From NCBI RefSeq assembly GCF_020509005.1, contig NC_063015.1, forward strand, positions 310,001-374,000: a stretch of DNA of 64,000 bases, read 5' to 3'. Positions 45,206-57,545 of this stretch are shown piece by piece; within the stretch, counting starts at the first letter, position 1; every line of letters starts with the position of its first letter. Position numbers and translations under genes: made by a program. The notes beneath the pieces were generated by a model. The model saw nothing but the letters and a program-made list of their open reading frames with translations, searched no databases and had not been told where the DNA came from. Origin of the DNA: Fulvia fulva (taxonomy: Eukaryota; Ascomycota; Dothideomycetes; Mycosphaerellales; Mycosphaerellaceae).

Positions 45206-48200
45206 ATGAGCCAGGATAAGAAGCGACATCATGCAGGACAGGCGACGACAATCCCGAGACCTCCACCACTGCCAGCTCCAAGACCGCTCGCTCTGCAGCA
45301 GAGAGCCCGAGATGCAGCGTCGAGGTTTCTTGGCTTTTCGTCGCGACCTCCAAGTCCGCAGAGTCTACCAGACGACGAGCGCTTCACGCACAACAGCATT
45401 CAGACCAGGTCCTCCTCCATAGGCGCCACCCAAGATGCAACAACGACCCACCGGACTGGTCTGGAGATCAAGACCATCAGCATCAATGAGCGGGGTAGTC
45501 ATGCTATCATCGCTGGCAAGGCCATCTTCAAGACTGTGAAGGTGGAAGATGGGCATTGTGCAGAGGACTTCAACCTTCGAACGGCGATCCGAAGCACGCC
45601 CACTCAAGCCTCAGGACAGCCACGACAAGTATACGAAATTGACATTGCCGACGTCGCCTGGGCGAAGGGCGACACCGGGGACTTCGTCGCAGCTGCCACA
45701 TCCAGTGGAAAGATCATTGTGTATGACCTTGGTCACGCTGGGCTCCAAGCAGCACAGCTCCACGAGCATTATCGCCAAGTCCACAATGTAACATTCAACC
45801 CACACCGCGGTAGCCTCCTCCTTTCTGGCAGCCAAGACGGTACTGTTCGATTGTGGGACATCAGAGACTGTCGAAGCCAGGCAAGTGCCGTCCACAGCAA
45901 GCGCAAGTATTCCGGCCAGAGCGATGGTGTTCGAGATGTGAAGTGGTCGCCAACGGAAGGCTTCGATTTCGCCTTCGCTACTGACCACGGCGACGTCCAG
46001 CGATGGGATATGCGGAACCTGAAGGCCGCCAAGGTGAGGATACCGGCTCACGGTCTGGCAGTCAACACCGTCGACTGGCATCCTGATGGCAAGCATATCA
46101 TGAGCGCCAGCTCCGACAAGACCGTCCGAGTGTTTGATGTGTCAACCAGTCGACCGAAAAAGGCATCGTGGGAGATCAAGACAGCGCATCCCGTCATGCT
46201 TGCTCGATGGCGTCCTGCGTGTCAGTCAATCATGCCGCATGACAACGGAGCCCAGCAGTGCACCCAGATCGTGACTGCATACGACAGAGATCATCCAACG
46301 ATGCACGTGTGGGACCTCCGCCGACCACTGCTACCTTTCCGTGAGTTGCAGCCATACCAGAAAGAGGCGCCAACGGACATGCTGTGGCATTCGCAGGATC
46401 TGTTGTGGACTGTGGGTCGAGAAGGCATCTTTCTGCAAAGTGACATCCAGCACACGCCAAAGGTGATTGATCGATGCAATCTACAGGCTGTTGACATTTC
46501 GTCGCGCGGTGAAATGACGTTTGTCGCGCAACGGCGAAGGCACAGGCGAAAGCCCACGCCACAACAAATTGCTTCGCTTCACGCCAAGCCGACAAGCAGC
46601 AGTCTGGGAACAAGCCCTGACAGTGCCATCCTCAGCAGAAGTTGGGCAGACGACAGTCTCGATCACTCCTTCTTGAGTGTGCTACCATTCAAACGGTCAG
46701 GACGAACCAGCAGCGGCAGCAGAACACACGGTGCCCACGTGTCTTCCTCTCACAACTACAACCAAGCTGCAACGATCAAGCTCGACGATATACTGTTCAA
46801 CCGCAAGTCCTTCAGGCCTCAGCAAGTCTCCTGTCGCGGAGAACTACCTTCACACAACAGTGCCAGTGCGCTCAAGTTCTTGGCCGAGCGTTACAAGATG
46901 GCTCACCATATCGGTGGTCGGCTCACAGTAGCGGCAAGGTTGGCATCGGAAGGAGAGTGGTCAGATGAGGAACGTGTATCCATCCCCACGCCACTGCGCT
47001 CGATCATCAATCTCAACCGAGGATTCAATAATGCTCCAATGACCGAGAGGAGAGTCATACCGGCATCAGCATTCGACGCAGACGCGATACAAGCCGATCT
47101 CGACCTCAAGGACAACGTCAAGAAGGTGTTTGAAGACAACGAGGACTACGCCCAGCAGATCAACTTCCACAGCAGCGCACAAGCATGGAACGTGGTACGC
47201 CATTGCGTCGATGAGCACCTTCGGGACGTGATACAGTACAAGCAAGAACGCCTTGCCCTGCACGTACCAAATCAAGCCGCAGGACAATTCGGACAATCGA
47301 CTTCGATCGAGACACTAGCAAAGAGGCTAGCAATCCAGCATCAGAAGTCGCCAGCTCAGTCTCCCGTAAGTACATTCTAGGGTTCAAACCGCGAGATGCC
47401 CACGCAGTGCTCTCGATGGTGGCTTGCCAGAGTATCGAGCACGCGTCGTGGCGCGTATTGCGCTTCTGCTTTTGCACATTCCGTGACTGTTGCTAACCAT
47501 ATTTCGCTATGTAGGGCACAATGCGACCAGCTTCCACTCTCGCGCAGCAGCTCACCGTTGCCGAGAGCACATCGAACGCTCCTACGCCACTCGCACGTCC
47601 TTCGACATCAGGCAAAATGACAAGCTCCCCTGGAAACAACCTACCAGATCCCGACAAAGGCGAGAAGATCGCGCTTCCTCCCTCGATCGCATCAATCGAC
47701 ACCCCGCAGCCGGTCGTGCCTGTAGACCATCAGCAGCACCAATCATCCGGCCGTAGGCTTACGCTGGAGAACTTGGAAGACTTACAGAAGCTGCAGCTCA
47801 AGGACACAGCAGTACAACGATGGTCGATACATCCTAAGCACCCTCTGAGCCTAGACCCAGTAGATGAGCATGGGGTAAGGATCCCTCTATCACGATTAGA
47901 GAAGCATGACAGCGGAGAGAGCTTTCAGTTCCTGGAGGAGTCAGCAGGATCAAGAGACTCTTCATTTCCCGCATCTCTGGATAGCCGTGGTTCACCGACA
48001 TTGCACATGGTTTCAGCGCACCCAAGTCGAGCAAGGAAACATGAGCTGCCGACATCCTACCAAGCATCAGCACACGAAGATGAGCTGACCTCCGCCGCCC
48101 AATCGATGTTCTTTGCAGGATCTGGGACTCTGGCCAACAGTGCTGTCGCCACCAAGGAGAACTCGGGAAACACGAGCATGAACACTTCAGACGAAGATCT

Positions 48201-49221
48201 CAAGAAGAAGCAGAACACTGACATCAACGACTTCGCCTTCCGTAGCAAGAAGTCTACCATGCAAGAGGAACATGCAGCCCTCGACATCGCCACGAACGAT
48301 CAGCATGATGGTCCCGCTCAGATGGATGATCAGCCAGCTAGCCAGCTCCCGATGGCCACGCCGCCTCATGCCTTCCACTACGACATGATTTCTAGACAAG
48401 CCGTAGACGATATCGCAGCATGGACGAACGAAAACGTGTCTCCCACAGACTCAGTCATGGGAAGCGATCCATACCAAAAGGATCTCGAGGAAGAAAAGCC
48501 CTGGACCTTACTAGAAATGCTCGACCAATTCATAGCGCACTACACCATCAACCAGCCATACCCACAAATGGCCGCGGCGCTCCTCCTTCTGGTCGGTCCT
48601 CTCCTCCCACGCACCCATCCCCTCCCAATGCCAGAGATCCAAGCGACAGTCTCGTACTACGTCGACACCTACCTCGCGCTTGGCTGGGACGCTGCAGAGA
48701 TCCCGCGCGTGATCAAGCAGTGCTACGCGCAACCTCTTCTGGCTGGGCTGCGCCCACTCCAGGTGGAGCAGATCCTCTCCGCATACCATGAACAGCTAAT
48801 GCAGCATGGCTTGTGGCGCGAGGCGGCGGAGTTGCGGGATACATGCTATCCCGCATACCCCGCCGTCTGGGAGGACTTCAGCAAGGACAACGGCGTGCAC
48901 CTCAAGGAGGAGGAGGGTAAGGCGCGCTGCGCAATCTGCTGGGAGGAGACTTCGCCGTGGGCGGTGGGTGGTGGGCTGGGGTTGTTTTCGTCGTGTTTGC
49001 TTTGTGGCCATAGCGGCCACATGGAGTGCTGCCGCGCGTGGTATGCTGGGGAGAGTGGGCAGGGCTGCCCCACTGAGGGGTGCCTGTGTGACTGCACGGT
49101 GGGGAGCTGGAGGGAGGAGAAGGGGGTGGTGCAGGAGGCGCCGAAGGGCGCGGTGAAGGAGGATTCCTTCACTGCGAAGGAGAGTCGGGCTGTGGAGGGC
49201 GCCCGCAAGGCGCTCAAGTAA
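45206..49221 (+). CDS. RTC1: Rtc1/Sea2 (WDR24), SEA/GATOR2 complex subunit
   Basis: WD40 scaffold of the SEA (GATOR2) complex at the vacuole, which controls TORC1 in response to amino acids by opposing GATOR1. Exon 1 is 45,206-47,365 (720 codons; start context GCCACCATGAG), the intron is 47,366-47,514 (149 bp; GTAAGT donor, GCTAAC branch, GTAG acceptor), and exon 2 is 47,515-49,221, giving about 1,288 residues, similar to yeast Rtc1. WD repeats occupy about residues 90-430 (SGSQDGTVRLWDIRD, SASSDKTVRVFDVS). A long low-complexity middle follows, and then a C-terminal RING-like Cys/His cluster at about 1,192-1,247 (CAIC, CGHSGHMEC, CPTEGC). An alternative upstream start at 45,176 adds only 10 residues and has poorer context. 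No lesion is seen. Confidence 0.92.
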
Positions 49222-49612
49222 GAGTTTTTGTAGCGAAATGATTCCTGTGCACGGCGCGCTACTTCCTATTTCCAGTATCTTCTGCCCTATTGACATTTTC
49301 CTGGTACGATTCGAGCAATGAATGTCCAGCTGACAACACAGCCTCGTGCACTCACTCGCCTTCGCCCGAATTCCGCCCCGTGACCGCTCCCCGCTTCCAG
49401 GATGCTTCGAGCCGACAGCGGCCCTTGGGTTTCTCTCCACCGACAACGCTCGCCCGCCATATAGTCTTTTTGCTTTCTTGCTGACGCGTTTTGCAATCAT
49501 GCTCCGTTCACCGCTGCGCATGTCAATGCGCTATTGTGGTGGTTCTTGTTCGCCCAGACTAGAACTAGAACTACGGCTTGTTGTACTGTGAGGTGGTATG
49601 TGAGTGGGCGTT
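49222..49612. other. Intergenic between Rtc1 and the MFS gene
   Basis: Contains the Rtc1 3' end and the MFS promoter. No further feature seen. Confidence 0.5.
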
Positions 49613-51805
49613 ATGGCTACTGCAACTTCGAAGCATGCTGGCTCGTCCTTCGCTGGCTCGTCTCTCGCTGGCTCGTCCAAGAGGGAACGGAAATTGCCTG
49701 TGCAGCAGTTGAGTATATTGGGTAAGTTGATAAGGACAGCGCGGTGCGATGGATTGCATTGCCTGAAGAATGGTTGAGAGCGCGTCGAGCATAGTTACAC
49801 TACACCACAACACCAACAACCAAACCACCCACCTTGCCTCTCGACCTTCAGAGCTAACATAATCACCATTATAGCAATATGCCGCTTCGCCGAACCCCTC
49901 GCCTCCACCTCCCTCTACCCCTACCTCCCCGAAATGGTCGAATCCTTCTCCATCCCACAGAACGAAGTCGGCAAATACGCCGGTCTCTGCGCCGCAATCT
50001 TCTCCCTCTTCCAAGCCTTCATGGGAATCCCCTGGGGCCGCTTCGCCGACACCTTCGGCCGCAAGCCGGCCATCTTGCTAGGGTTGGCGTCCACGATGAT
50101 CACATCTTTGATGTGGGGATTCAGTAAGAGCTTGCCAATGGCGGTGGTCGCGAGAGCGCTGGCGGGGATGGGGAATGGGAATGTGGGGATTATAAGGACG
50201 ACGGTGGCGGAGATGGTGCCGTTTAAGGAGTTGCAGCCTAGGGCGTTTAGCTTGATGCCGTTGGTGTGGAATGTTGGGAGTATTTTTGGGCCGATGATTG
50301 GAGGGGCGTTGGCGAATCCGTTTAATGTTAAGCCCGGGGAGAGGAGGGAGAATGCGAGCTTGTTGGAAATCTTTCCGTATGCGTTGCCAAATATTGTGAG
50401 TGCGGCGTTCTTTGCGGTGGGGATTACGACGGGGTTGTTGTTTCTTGAGGAGACGTTGGAGGGGAAGGATCCGGGGACGGATTATGGGTTGAGGGTGGGG
50501 AGGAAGATTACGGGGTTGTTTAAGAGGCATGTTTTGAAGTTGGAGGAGGTATTGCATTTGAGGGCGAAGCAGGATAAGACGCAGGAGAATGGTGCGCCCA
50601 GGGAGACGGATCCTCTGCTTAATGGTAATGGGAAGGCGACAGATGAGGAGCAAGACGATATGCCATGTGAAACGAAGCCGAAACTCCCTCGACCTGGCTG
50701 GAGGGAGGTTCTGAACCGACAAGCGGTGGTCAATTTGATTGTCTACATATTGCTTGCCATGCACGGAATGGCTTTCGATCAGCTTGTGCCAGTCTACATG
50801 CAGCATAGGCCGATCGGAGGAGAAGGCTCAACACCGTACAGCCCACCATTGAAGTTTGCAGGCGGGTTCGGCCTCAACCATTGGCAAATCGGTCTGATCA
50901 GCACTGGCTACGGCATCTTGGGGATGGTCGTTCAGTTCCTGCTCTTCCCACCGCTGGCAAGGAAATTCGGCGTCCTTTTCTGGCTCAAAGTAGTGGCGTG
51001 CTCCTTCCCAGTCGTCTACTTCCTCACACCATTCACGGCTCTGCTGCCAACCACACAGTCTCAGGTCGGATGCATGTTCACGATCATGAGCTTGAAATGC
51101 CTATGCGGTATCTTTGCATTTCCCTGCAGCACAATCCTACTCACGAACAGTGCTACCAGCTTGCGCACGCTGGGCACTCTGAACGGAATCGCAACTTCAG
51201 TATCGGCGATTGGTCGAGCTGCTGGTCCTGCGCTGGCTGGAGCTATCTTCTCGGCTGGAGTTAAGAAGGGGTATGTGATCGCTCCTTGGTGGTTTCTGTC
51301 AGCTTTGTCTATCGTGGCCGCAATACCTGTCTTCTGGCTTGTGGAAGGCGAGGGCTTTGGTGGGGACGATGAAGTCAGTGACGAGGAGACTGAAGATGAG
51401 GTAGCTGAAGACCATCTTCGAGCTGTTGGACTGGAAGGCGAAGCTCAGAATGCAGGTAAAGCTGGCCCGATCCTCCCACCCGGTCAACATGGCGAAGAGG
51501 AACACGAGGAACGTACTTATGGTGGGCTTGCACCTTTGAGCAGAACGAACACCACGGCTTCCGCGGCGCTTCTATCAGATCACGGCGATGACGCTGCTGG
51601 ACCGGCTAGTCCCAGCATGAGTAGACGAGCCTCCGGGTATAAGACTGGAGACGACGATGATCCGACGAACAAGACTTTGAGCAGAAGAAGCTCAAAACGC
51701 GTGATGCGTAGGATGTCTATACCGATCGGTATGGGACAAGGCATCAGTCGAAAGTACAGCAGTAATCTGGGACAGAGTTACGGCAGCGCTGGTGTGTATC
51801 AATGA
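49613..51805 (+). CDS. MFS transporter (fungal, ZIF/YCR023C-like)
   Basis: Exon 1 is 49,613-49,721 and begins MATATSKHAG; a 153-bp intron (49,722-49,874; GTAAGT donor, CTAAC branch, ATAG acceptor) leads in frame to exon 2, 49,875-51,805. The product is about 679 residues. Exon 2 opens with ICRFAEPLASTSLYPYLPEM, and the major-facilitator loop signature GRFADTFGRKPA follows the second helix. About 12 membrane helices are visible, split by a central charged loop, and a long acidic then Ser/Arg-rich cytoplasmic tail follows. The family is a DHA-type drug/H+ antiporter relative found across fungi; substrate unknown. The N-terminal SS(F/L)AG repeat comes from a 15-base tandem unit. Using only the long open frame would miss the first helix. 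Confidence 0.88.
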
Positions 51806-52262
51806 AGGTACGTGGTGGTTACATGTTGAAAGCGTAGCGAGCGAGGCGTTGGGCTGTCAAAACTGTGATGTATGTTTAGGTGGTTCTTGTCGATATTAGC
51901 GAGCAGGTACAGCTTTGTTATCCTTCAGGCCTTGAAGGCTTGGTGTTGGTCGAAAATCACTGGATTCTTCGCATCTCTCTGAGGTGAATGTGCGAAGATG
52001 TACATGAATGAACAGAGCTACGGAATGCGACTGACTGCCAGTGAATGACTCTGTGTCATGTGTTCTGATACTTCGACACTTGGGTATGCTCTTCAGACCG
52101 CGTTTCAGCAACATCAGAGGTGAAGTAGTCGTCCAGTGCTCAACTCGAACGTGTAAGGCGAAACATTGTCCCTCGGTTCGGCTTAACCTTCCTTTCCCCG
52201 CCGAGAACAACCCCTTCCCGAGGCGAAGACCTTCACATGAGCATCACTGACATCTTGTAGCG
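51806..52262. other. Intergenic, promoter of the Nudix gene
   Basis: No gene or repeat seen. Short frames only. Confidence 0.5.
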
Positions 52263-53573
52263 ATGTCAATTTGTCGCGGATCTACATACATCTACAGGAC
52301 AACCAGGATCACCACCGCTGCGCAGTCAGCAGTACCGAGAGCACCAGTAGCCTGGAAGATTTCCTGTCCTCCGGTCATCGCGACGTTCACGACATCATCC
52401 AGGCATCGCTCGGACCCACCAAAGTCATCAATAGCCAAAGAAACTGAGCGACACAACCGAGAGCTCCAACAACAAACAGCATCCAACGGAGACGACGCCA
52501 ACATGTCCAAAATGGGCTACACCGACAAAATGTCGGAAAAGAGCAAAAAAGGGCCCTCAATCCCACGCCCATCGGCCAGCGTCCTCCTCATCTCGCCACA
52601 AAACCAAGTCCTCCTCCTCCAACGCGTAAAGCAATCCTCATCCTTCGCCTCAGCACACGTATTCCCGGGTGGGAACATCTCTGAATTCCACGATGGCCGC
52701 TGCCCGGAACCGGAGCATCCGGACAGACATGTTGACAGTGATGTCTACCGCATGGCGGCGATTCGCGAGACGTTTGAGGAATCGGGGATTGTGTTGGCGC
52801 GGAATAATGGGTTTGGACGATTGATCGAGGTGCCGGAGAAGGAGAGGGAAGAGGGGAGGAGGCTTGTGCATGGGAGTGAGGTGCCGTTTAGTCAGTGGTT
52901 GAGTAAACATGGTGGGCGCGCGGATTTGGAGGGGTTGACGCCGTTTACGAGGTGGGTTACGCCGACTAATGTGCCGAAGAGGTTCACGACGCAGATGTAT
53001 CTTTACTTCCTGCCTACGCTGGGTGGGACGAAGCTTGCTGAGGGTGATGATGGGAAAGATGGGGAGGAAGTCGATATTCCGAGTCCGACGACGGATGGAG
53101 GGAAGGAACATACGACTGCGAGGTTTTTGCCGGCGAGTGCGTGGTTGAGGCTGGCGCAGGAGGGGAGAATCATTTTGTTCCCGCCGCAGTTCTTTTTGTT
53201 GCATCAGGTTGCGCAGCATCTTGATACGCTGAAGTCGCCGACGGATTATGGGAGTATTTCGAGGGAGGCAGTGCCGAGGGAAGAACTTGAGGCGAGAAGG
53301 AAAGGGTTGCTAGAGTTTGTGAAGCAGGGAAGCCCGCCTTGGACGGATATGTGCATTTCACCTACTGTGCTGCCGGCGAGGGATGGGAAGAAGCGGGAGG
53401 ATGGAAGGTCTGTGCTGGGGTTGAGTCGACCTGGACCTGAGCTAGAGAAGCAGAGGCCTGGACCGACTGGACCTACTGATCAGTGTGTGGTTATTGGCTT
53501 CCGGAAGGAGGGACCTAGACAGGTTGCTGTTGTCTCGAGGGAGGATGCATTGGCTGGTGGCGCGAAGTTGTAG
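52263..53573 (+). CDS. Nudix hydrolase, NUDT19-like, with C-terminal AKL peroxisomal signal
   Basis: 436 residues in one exon. The Nudix fold lies at about 102-300, with the box residues GG at 136-137 and RETFEESGI at 168-176, the catalytic helix that binds divalent metal. Long insertions and the FTRWVTP stretch near 225-231 point to the NUDT19-type group, whose characterised members cleave CoA and acyl-CoA diphosphates. The last three residues are AKL, a PTS1-type peroxisome import signal. The first 50 residues are rich in Arg, Ser and Thr and poor in acids, like a mitochondrial presequence. Alternative starts at Met81, Met84 or Met90 would remove it. Substrate is inferred from the family. 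Confidence 0.88.
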   Translation: MSICRGSTYIYRTTRITTAAQSAVPRAPVAWKISCPPVIATFTTSSRHRSDPPKSSIAKETERHNRELQQQTASNGDDANMSKMGYTDKMSEKSKKGPSIPRPSASVLLISPQNQVLLLQRVKQSSSFASAHVFPGGNISEFHDGRCPEPEHPDRHVDSDVYRMAAIRETFEESGIVLARNNGFGRLIEVPEKEREEGRRLVHGSEVPFSQWLSKHGGRADLEGLTPFTRWVTPTNVPKRFTTQMYLYFLPTLGGTKLAEGDDGKDGEEVDIPSPTTDGGKEHTTARFLPASAWLRLAQEGRIILFPPQFFLLHQVAQHLDTLKSPTDYGSISREAVPREELEARRKGLLEFVKQGSPPWTDMCISPTVLPARDGKKREDGRSVLGLSRPGPELEKQRPGPTGPTDQCVVIGFRKEGPRQVAVVSREDALAGGAKL

Positions 53574-53757
53574 ATGGATCGCAACCGAAAGACCTCTATT
53601 CATGATCGTCGTGTACTGTAGACCTACAAAGTTTCCTCCGACTACGCTATTCTGTTGGAGCTGGCAATCGATCACAGCACAATGCAAAGCATAAGCCGCA
53701 GTCTCACCGAATTCCTTTCCACTTTCACACCTCATCCATCACCTCAACATACCCTGC

Positions 53758-54388
53758 TCACGACAACTTACTCGTCGCCTTTGGCGCCAGCGAGTTACCC
53801 CCTCCCAGCCCAATTCCAAACACATACGTCAAGTTCCCCCCAATATTCGCCCCCACCAGCATCAACACCGTCATAACCGCCTCACCCAACACCATCCACG
53901 TCTCCGGCCTATACGCCGCATCAATACCCACCTTTCCACTCAAACTCTCCTTCACCGCCAACCGTCTCTGATACCAAATATACGTATTCGCCGCAATCAC
54001 GACATCATTCACCACAGCATGTGCAATCGTCGCCTTGACTTTGGCACGGATGCTGCCGTCTTTCTCGTACATGCCGGACTTCTGGATCATCTTCATTGCT
54101 TCGCCGCCGCCGGAGATGACGGCGGGGATGGAGGTGAGGAGGGCGAGGGAGAGGAGGTAGTAGGAGGCTTTGGCGCTGTCGGTGGAGGTGGGGAGCGTGG
54201 AGGTTATGAACGCTGGGAGGTAGGCGTAGAGGTGGTGCAGGACGTCGAGGCCGTTGGCGAGCATGAGGAAGGCGATGGGGAAGTGGATTGTTGCTGGGTG
54301 GACTGGTCTGTAGAGGTGTTAGTATCTGGTGTTGTGGTTGTGATGTTGCAATGCATTGCATTGGGTTGTGGTGTGCTTACTTCGCCAT
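53758..54388 (-). CDS. DUF2231-type small membrane protein
   Basis: Two exons: 54,381-54,388 (ATGGCGAA) and 53,758-54,307, joined over a 73-bp intron (GTAAGC donor, CTACAG acceptor), giving about 185 residues. The spliced start reads KPVHPATIHFPIAFLML, the HPATIHFPIA signature of DUF2231 membrane proteins. Four hydrophobic segments follow. The molecular role is unknown; several relatives sit in operons or loci linked to metal or haem handling, which is weak evidence here. Without the tiny first exon the conserved motif would be cut. It is convergent with the Nudix gene, 184 bp between stops. Confidence 0.82.
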
Positions 54389-55322
54389 GGTGACTGCCTT
54401 GTCGTTGTTACTCTTGGAATGTTGTTTGATCCAAACGTCAAGAGAAGACAAACTCGCAACAAGAAGACAACTTCCCGTCCCTCATCGACCTCCCTCCCAG
54501 CTCCGGACCTTTAAGTATCTACCACAACCCGGCTGCGTCCTGCATCATCCGACATGTAGAGACGCTGATTCGCTCGCTTGAGGTAAACAACCAGAAACGG
54601 CGTCGGCTGCCCCAAGCGTGTCCGCCGAGCATCCTGGTCGTTCAATAAATCAGCCTAAGAATAGGTTGTTGTTCTTCTCAATTCTCCGGCGAACACTCTT
54701 CTTCGCTGCTGCAGCAACAGCGAAGCACCGGCATCGATATGCAGGCTCGTCGTCGTGCGGAACAGAGTCGCAAGATTCGCCGCCGAAGCTGAACCTCGAA
54801 GAAACGCGTTGTGTGCATGGCGACGATAACACTGTGAAGTGACAGGAGAAAAAGCCTCGGCGAGAGCAACACAAGCATGTGCGAGAGTCGTATTTTGGGC
54901 AGGAATCGAGGGGCCCGTTCGATAAGATATGAATCAGGCCGCCGGCAGATGAGCCTGCAGCTCCTTCGCAACGCAGTAGAACTACAGAACTTGCCAAGCT
55001 GCATGTTCACGCCCTGGACGACATGCACTCACGCATTTCCACGTGACCGGGAGGTCATTGAGCCGCTAGTGTTGTACAGATTTGATACCAGCGGAAGGAA
55101 CACGCCCTATGTTCAAAAGTGTCATTGATAGTAGCAACAATGTTTCAGCATAAGAGCTGTCGGAAGATGCGGAGATCTCAGCTCAGAGCTAGGTACCTTG
55201 ATCTTGCAGCATTGGGAGCTATCAGTGCTACAGGACTCAGTACCATCTTCGATATCGGTGTTTCTGGCTTGCCTCTATCACCAGTCGCACTTTCATGCAA
55301 CTTCACGAGAGCTTGAAGCAGT
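54389..55322. other. Intergenic, about 930 bp between divergent genes
   Basis: Upstream regions of the DUF2231 and 2-hydroxyacid dehydrogenase genes. Short open frames on both strands have no recognisable domain. Confidence 0.5.
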
Positions 55323-56588
55323 ATGGCAGGACTACCAGTACCTATACCGGCTGACAAGGCTCCGAAGATCATGTGCATTTCTGACCTGCAGGAAGCTGCG
55401 AGCAAGAAGCTACCTGCCGAACTACGAGGTACGTGACCATCACGAAGGCAGGTTCTTGATGCAGTGTTCAAGCACGCATGATATTGATCTCAATTTTTGC
55501 TAGAATTCTACAACTCTGGCTCAACGGAGCAGATAACGATCCACGAAAACAACACGGCTTATCGCAAATACCGGGTACGTCCACGAGTCTTGCGCGATGT
55601 GGCCAAAGCAGATACATCGACCACACTTTGGGGACGCAAAGTCTCCTTTCCTCTTGGTGTCTCTCCAGCAGGTATCCAAGCGGGCGCTCACCCAGATGGC
55701 GAGCTTGCAACAGCTCGAGCATGCGCCACCAAGGGTGTGAATATGGGGATCAGCAGCTTTGCAAACTATCCCATCAAAGACATCCGTCGAGCAGGTCTAG
55801 ATGTTGGCCCGATCGACCACGGCATCCAACTCTATACACTACAGAACCGTGATCTGGAGTTGAGTATCATCCGTGAAGCAGAAGCACAAGGATGCAAGGC
55901 CATCTTTCTCACAGCTGATTCGCCAGTTCTCGGGGTACGCTACAATGAGCATCGCAATGACTTCCATATACCAGAGACCCTTGGCTGCCCAATCATTGGC
56001 TTCACGCCAGCGTCTATCAAGACGCAGTCGCACGAAGCTGGATTTGACAGCTTCAACTCGGCTGATCACTCTTGGGCCAGGGAAATCCCATGGCTAAGAA
56101 GTGTGACGAAGATGGAGATTTGGATCAAGGGAGTCTTGACTGCGGAGGATACGCTCATGGCTGTTGAGACTGGATGTGATGGGATCATTGTGTCGAATCA
56201 TGGTAAGAGTCAACCTCCATCCTTCAGCTACAATTGACTGACACTTCCAGGTGGCCGACAACTCGATGGCGTTCCATCAACCATCGATGCACTACCAGAA
56301 TGTGTCGAAGCCGCAGCCGGACGTATTCGAGTCCACATCGACGGTGGTATTCGCAGCGGGACAGACATCTTCAAAGCCCTCGCCCTTGGCGCAGAGCACT
56401 GCTGGGTAGGCCGACCAGCTCTTTGGGGTCTGGCATATGATGGCCAGAAAGGAGTGGAGCTCATGTTGGATACTTTCCGTACAGAGTTCAAACGCTGTAT
56501 GCAGCTGACGGGCTGCAATAGCGTCAAGGATATCACGAAGGCGTGTCTTGGTGTTGTGAGGAGCGATGGGCCTTTGGCGAGACTCTAA
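55323..56588 (+). CDS. FMN-dependent 2-hydroxyacid dehydrogenase (lactate/glycolate oxidase family)
   Basis: Three exons: 55,323-55,428, 55,504-56,202 and 56,251-56,588, with introns of 75 and 48 bp (GTACGT and GTAAGA donors; CTAG and CCAG acceptors), giving 380 residues. The TIM-barrel family oxidises L-2-hydroxy acids with FMN. Visible motifs: EFYNSGS near 36-42, YRVRPRVLRDV near 60-70, STTLWG, a PLGVSPAG flavin-binding strand, QLYTL, LTADSPVLG, WIKGVLTAEDT, and the catalytic SNHGGRQLDG spanning the second splice junction, followed by DGGIRSGTDIFKALALGA. No N-terminal cytochrome b5 domain, so it resembles glycolate or lactate oxidases rather than flavocytochrome b2. The exact substrate cannot be set. 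Confidence 0.9.
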
Positions 56589-57545
56589 CGTACGAAAGGA
56601 GCTGGAGCGTGTCGCTTCAGCATGTCAGATCTGCTCGCATGTCGTTCCGGCTGCGAATGGAATGACAGCTTAACGATGCATCTTCCCCATCTGACTGTAA
56701 CCCGCGGTTGCAGTGCGGCGGCATGTTTGTTGAGAAACATTTATCCACTGCTTTGCATGGGATGTTTTGACCCGAGCCGAGCACCGCGGTCAGAGAAACG
56801 ATAGCATCTCAGGTTGGATGCATCCGATGCTGCTGCTGCACACAAAGAAGCATACGTTTCATAGAAGCACCTCATCGACCAATGTCCAGAGAGTCACCTG
56901 CAAGATCGAGCCTCGTACGAAAGAAGTACCTCAACATGCCTGTCCGCGGACAAACCACAGCGTTCACCCGAAACAGGGATGGCGGCGAAACAGCTTACAT
57001 CATTCACCTCCCACCTCCTCTCGTCCGCCCCACCATCACACATGTCAATACCCAGTCACCCTACCCTATTCGTACGTTCGCCCGCCGCCAACATCTTGGC
57101 AATGCATACCATGTCGCCAGCACGTGCTTTGGCCGGATCAAACAAGATGCAGATAAGACCAAGCGATTCCTTTGCGGACATGTCCGATTGTGATTGATGC
57201 TCGCTATAGCTCAAAGTGGAGACGACAAGAAGTGGCGGGGTATCATTGGACTGTACCTGCAGAGCCTGGACTACGAGAGCCTGTCATACAAGTCGCCTTG
57301 CTGGGGAGTGGTGTTGTTTGACCCGAGTAGGCGAGAAAGAGACGGAACTAAAGCCACGCGAGTTGCCTGTCTCCCGTCTTGCACGTTGCTTGCTGGTTGA
57401 CTCGTGAGCGCTATTTCTTGGAGGTCTTGGGGCATCGGCTTTCGGGATACTGGATCTTGGACATCACCTCTGTGCACTCCATCTCATCAGGACCGTTACC
57501 AAGACGAAGCAATACCATCAAGAGCCCAAGCAAGATATACGCAAA
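56589..57545. other. Intergenic, about 960 bp, no gene supported
   Basis: Several overlapping short frames (for example at 56,767-57,156 and 57,194-57,400) lack domains and convincing starts. Probably terminator and promoter regions. Confidence 0.45.

Noticed and set aside
48796..49521. 241-codon antisense frame
   Set aside because: Shadow of Rtc1 exon 2, which has clear zinc-finger coding on the other strand.
50078..50806. 242-codon antisense frame
   Set aside because: Shadow of the MFS coding strand; its Arg/Pro/His-rich composition is typical of an antisense frame.
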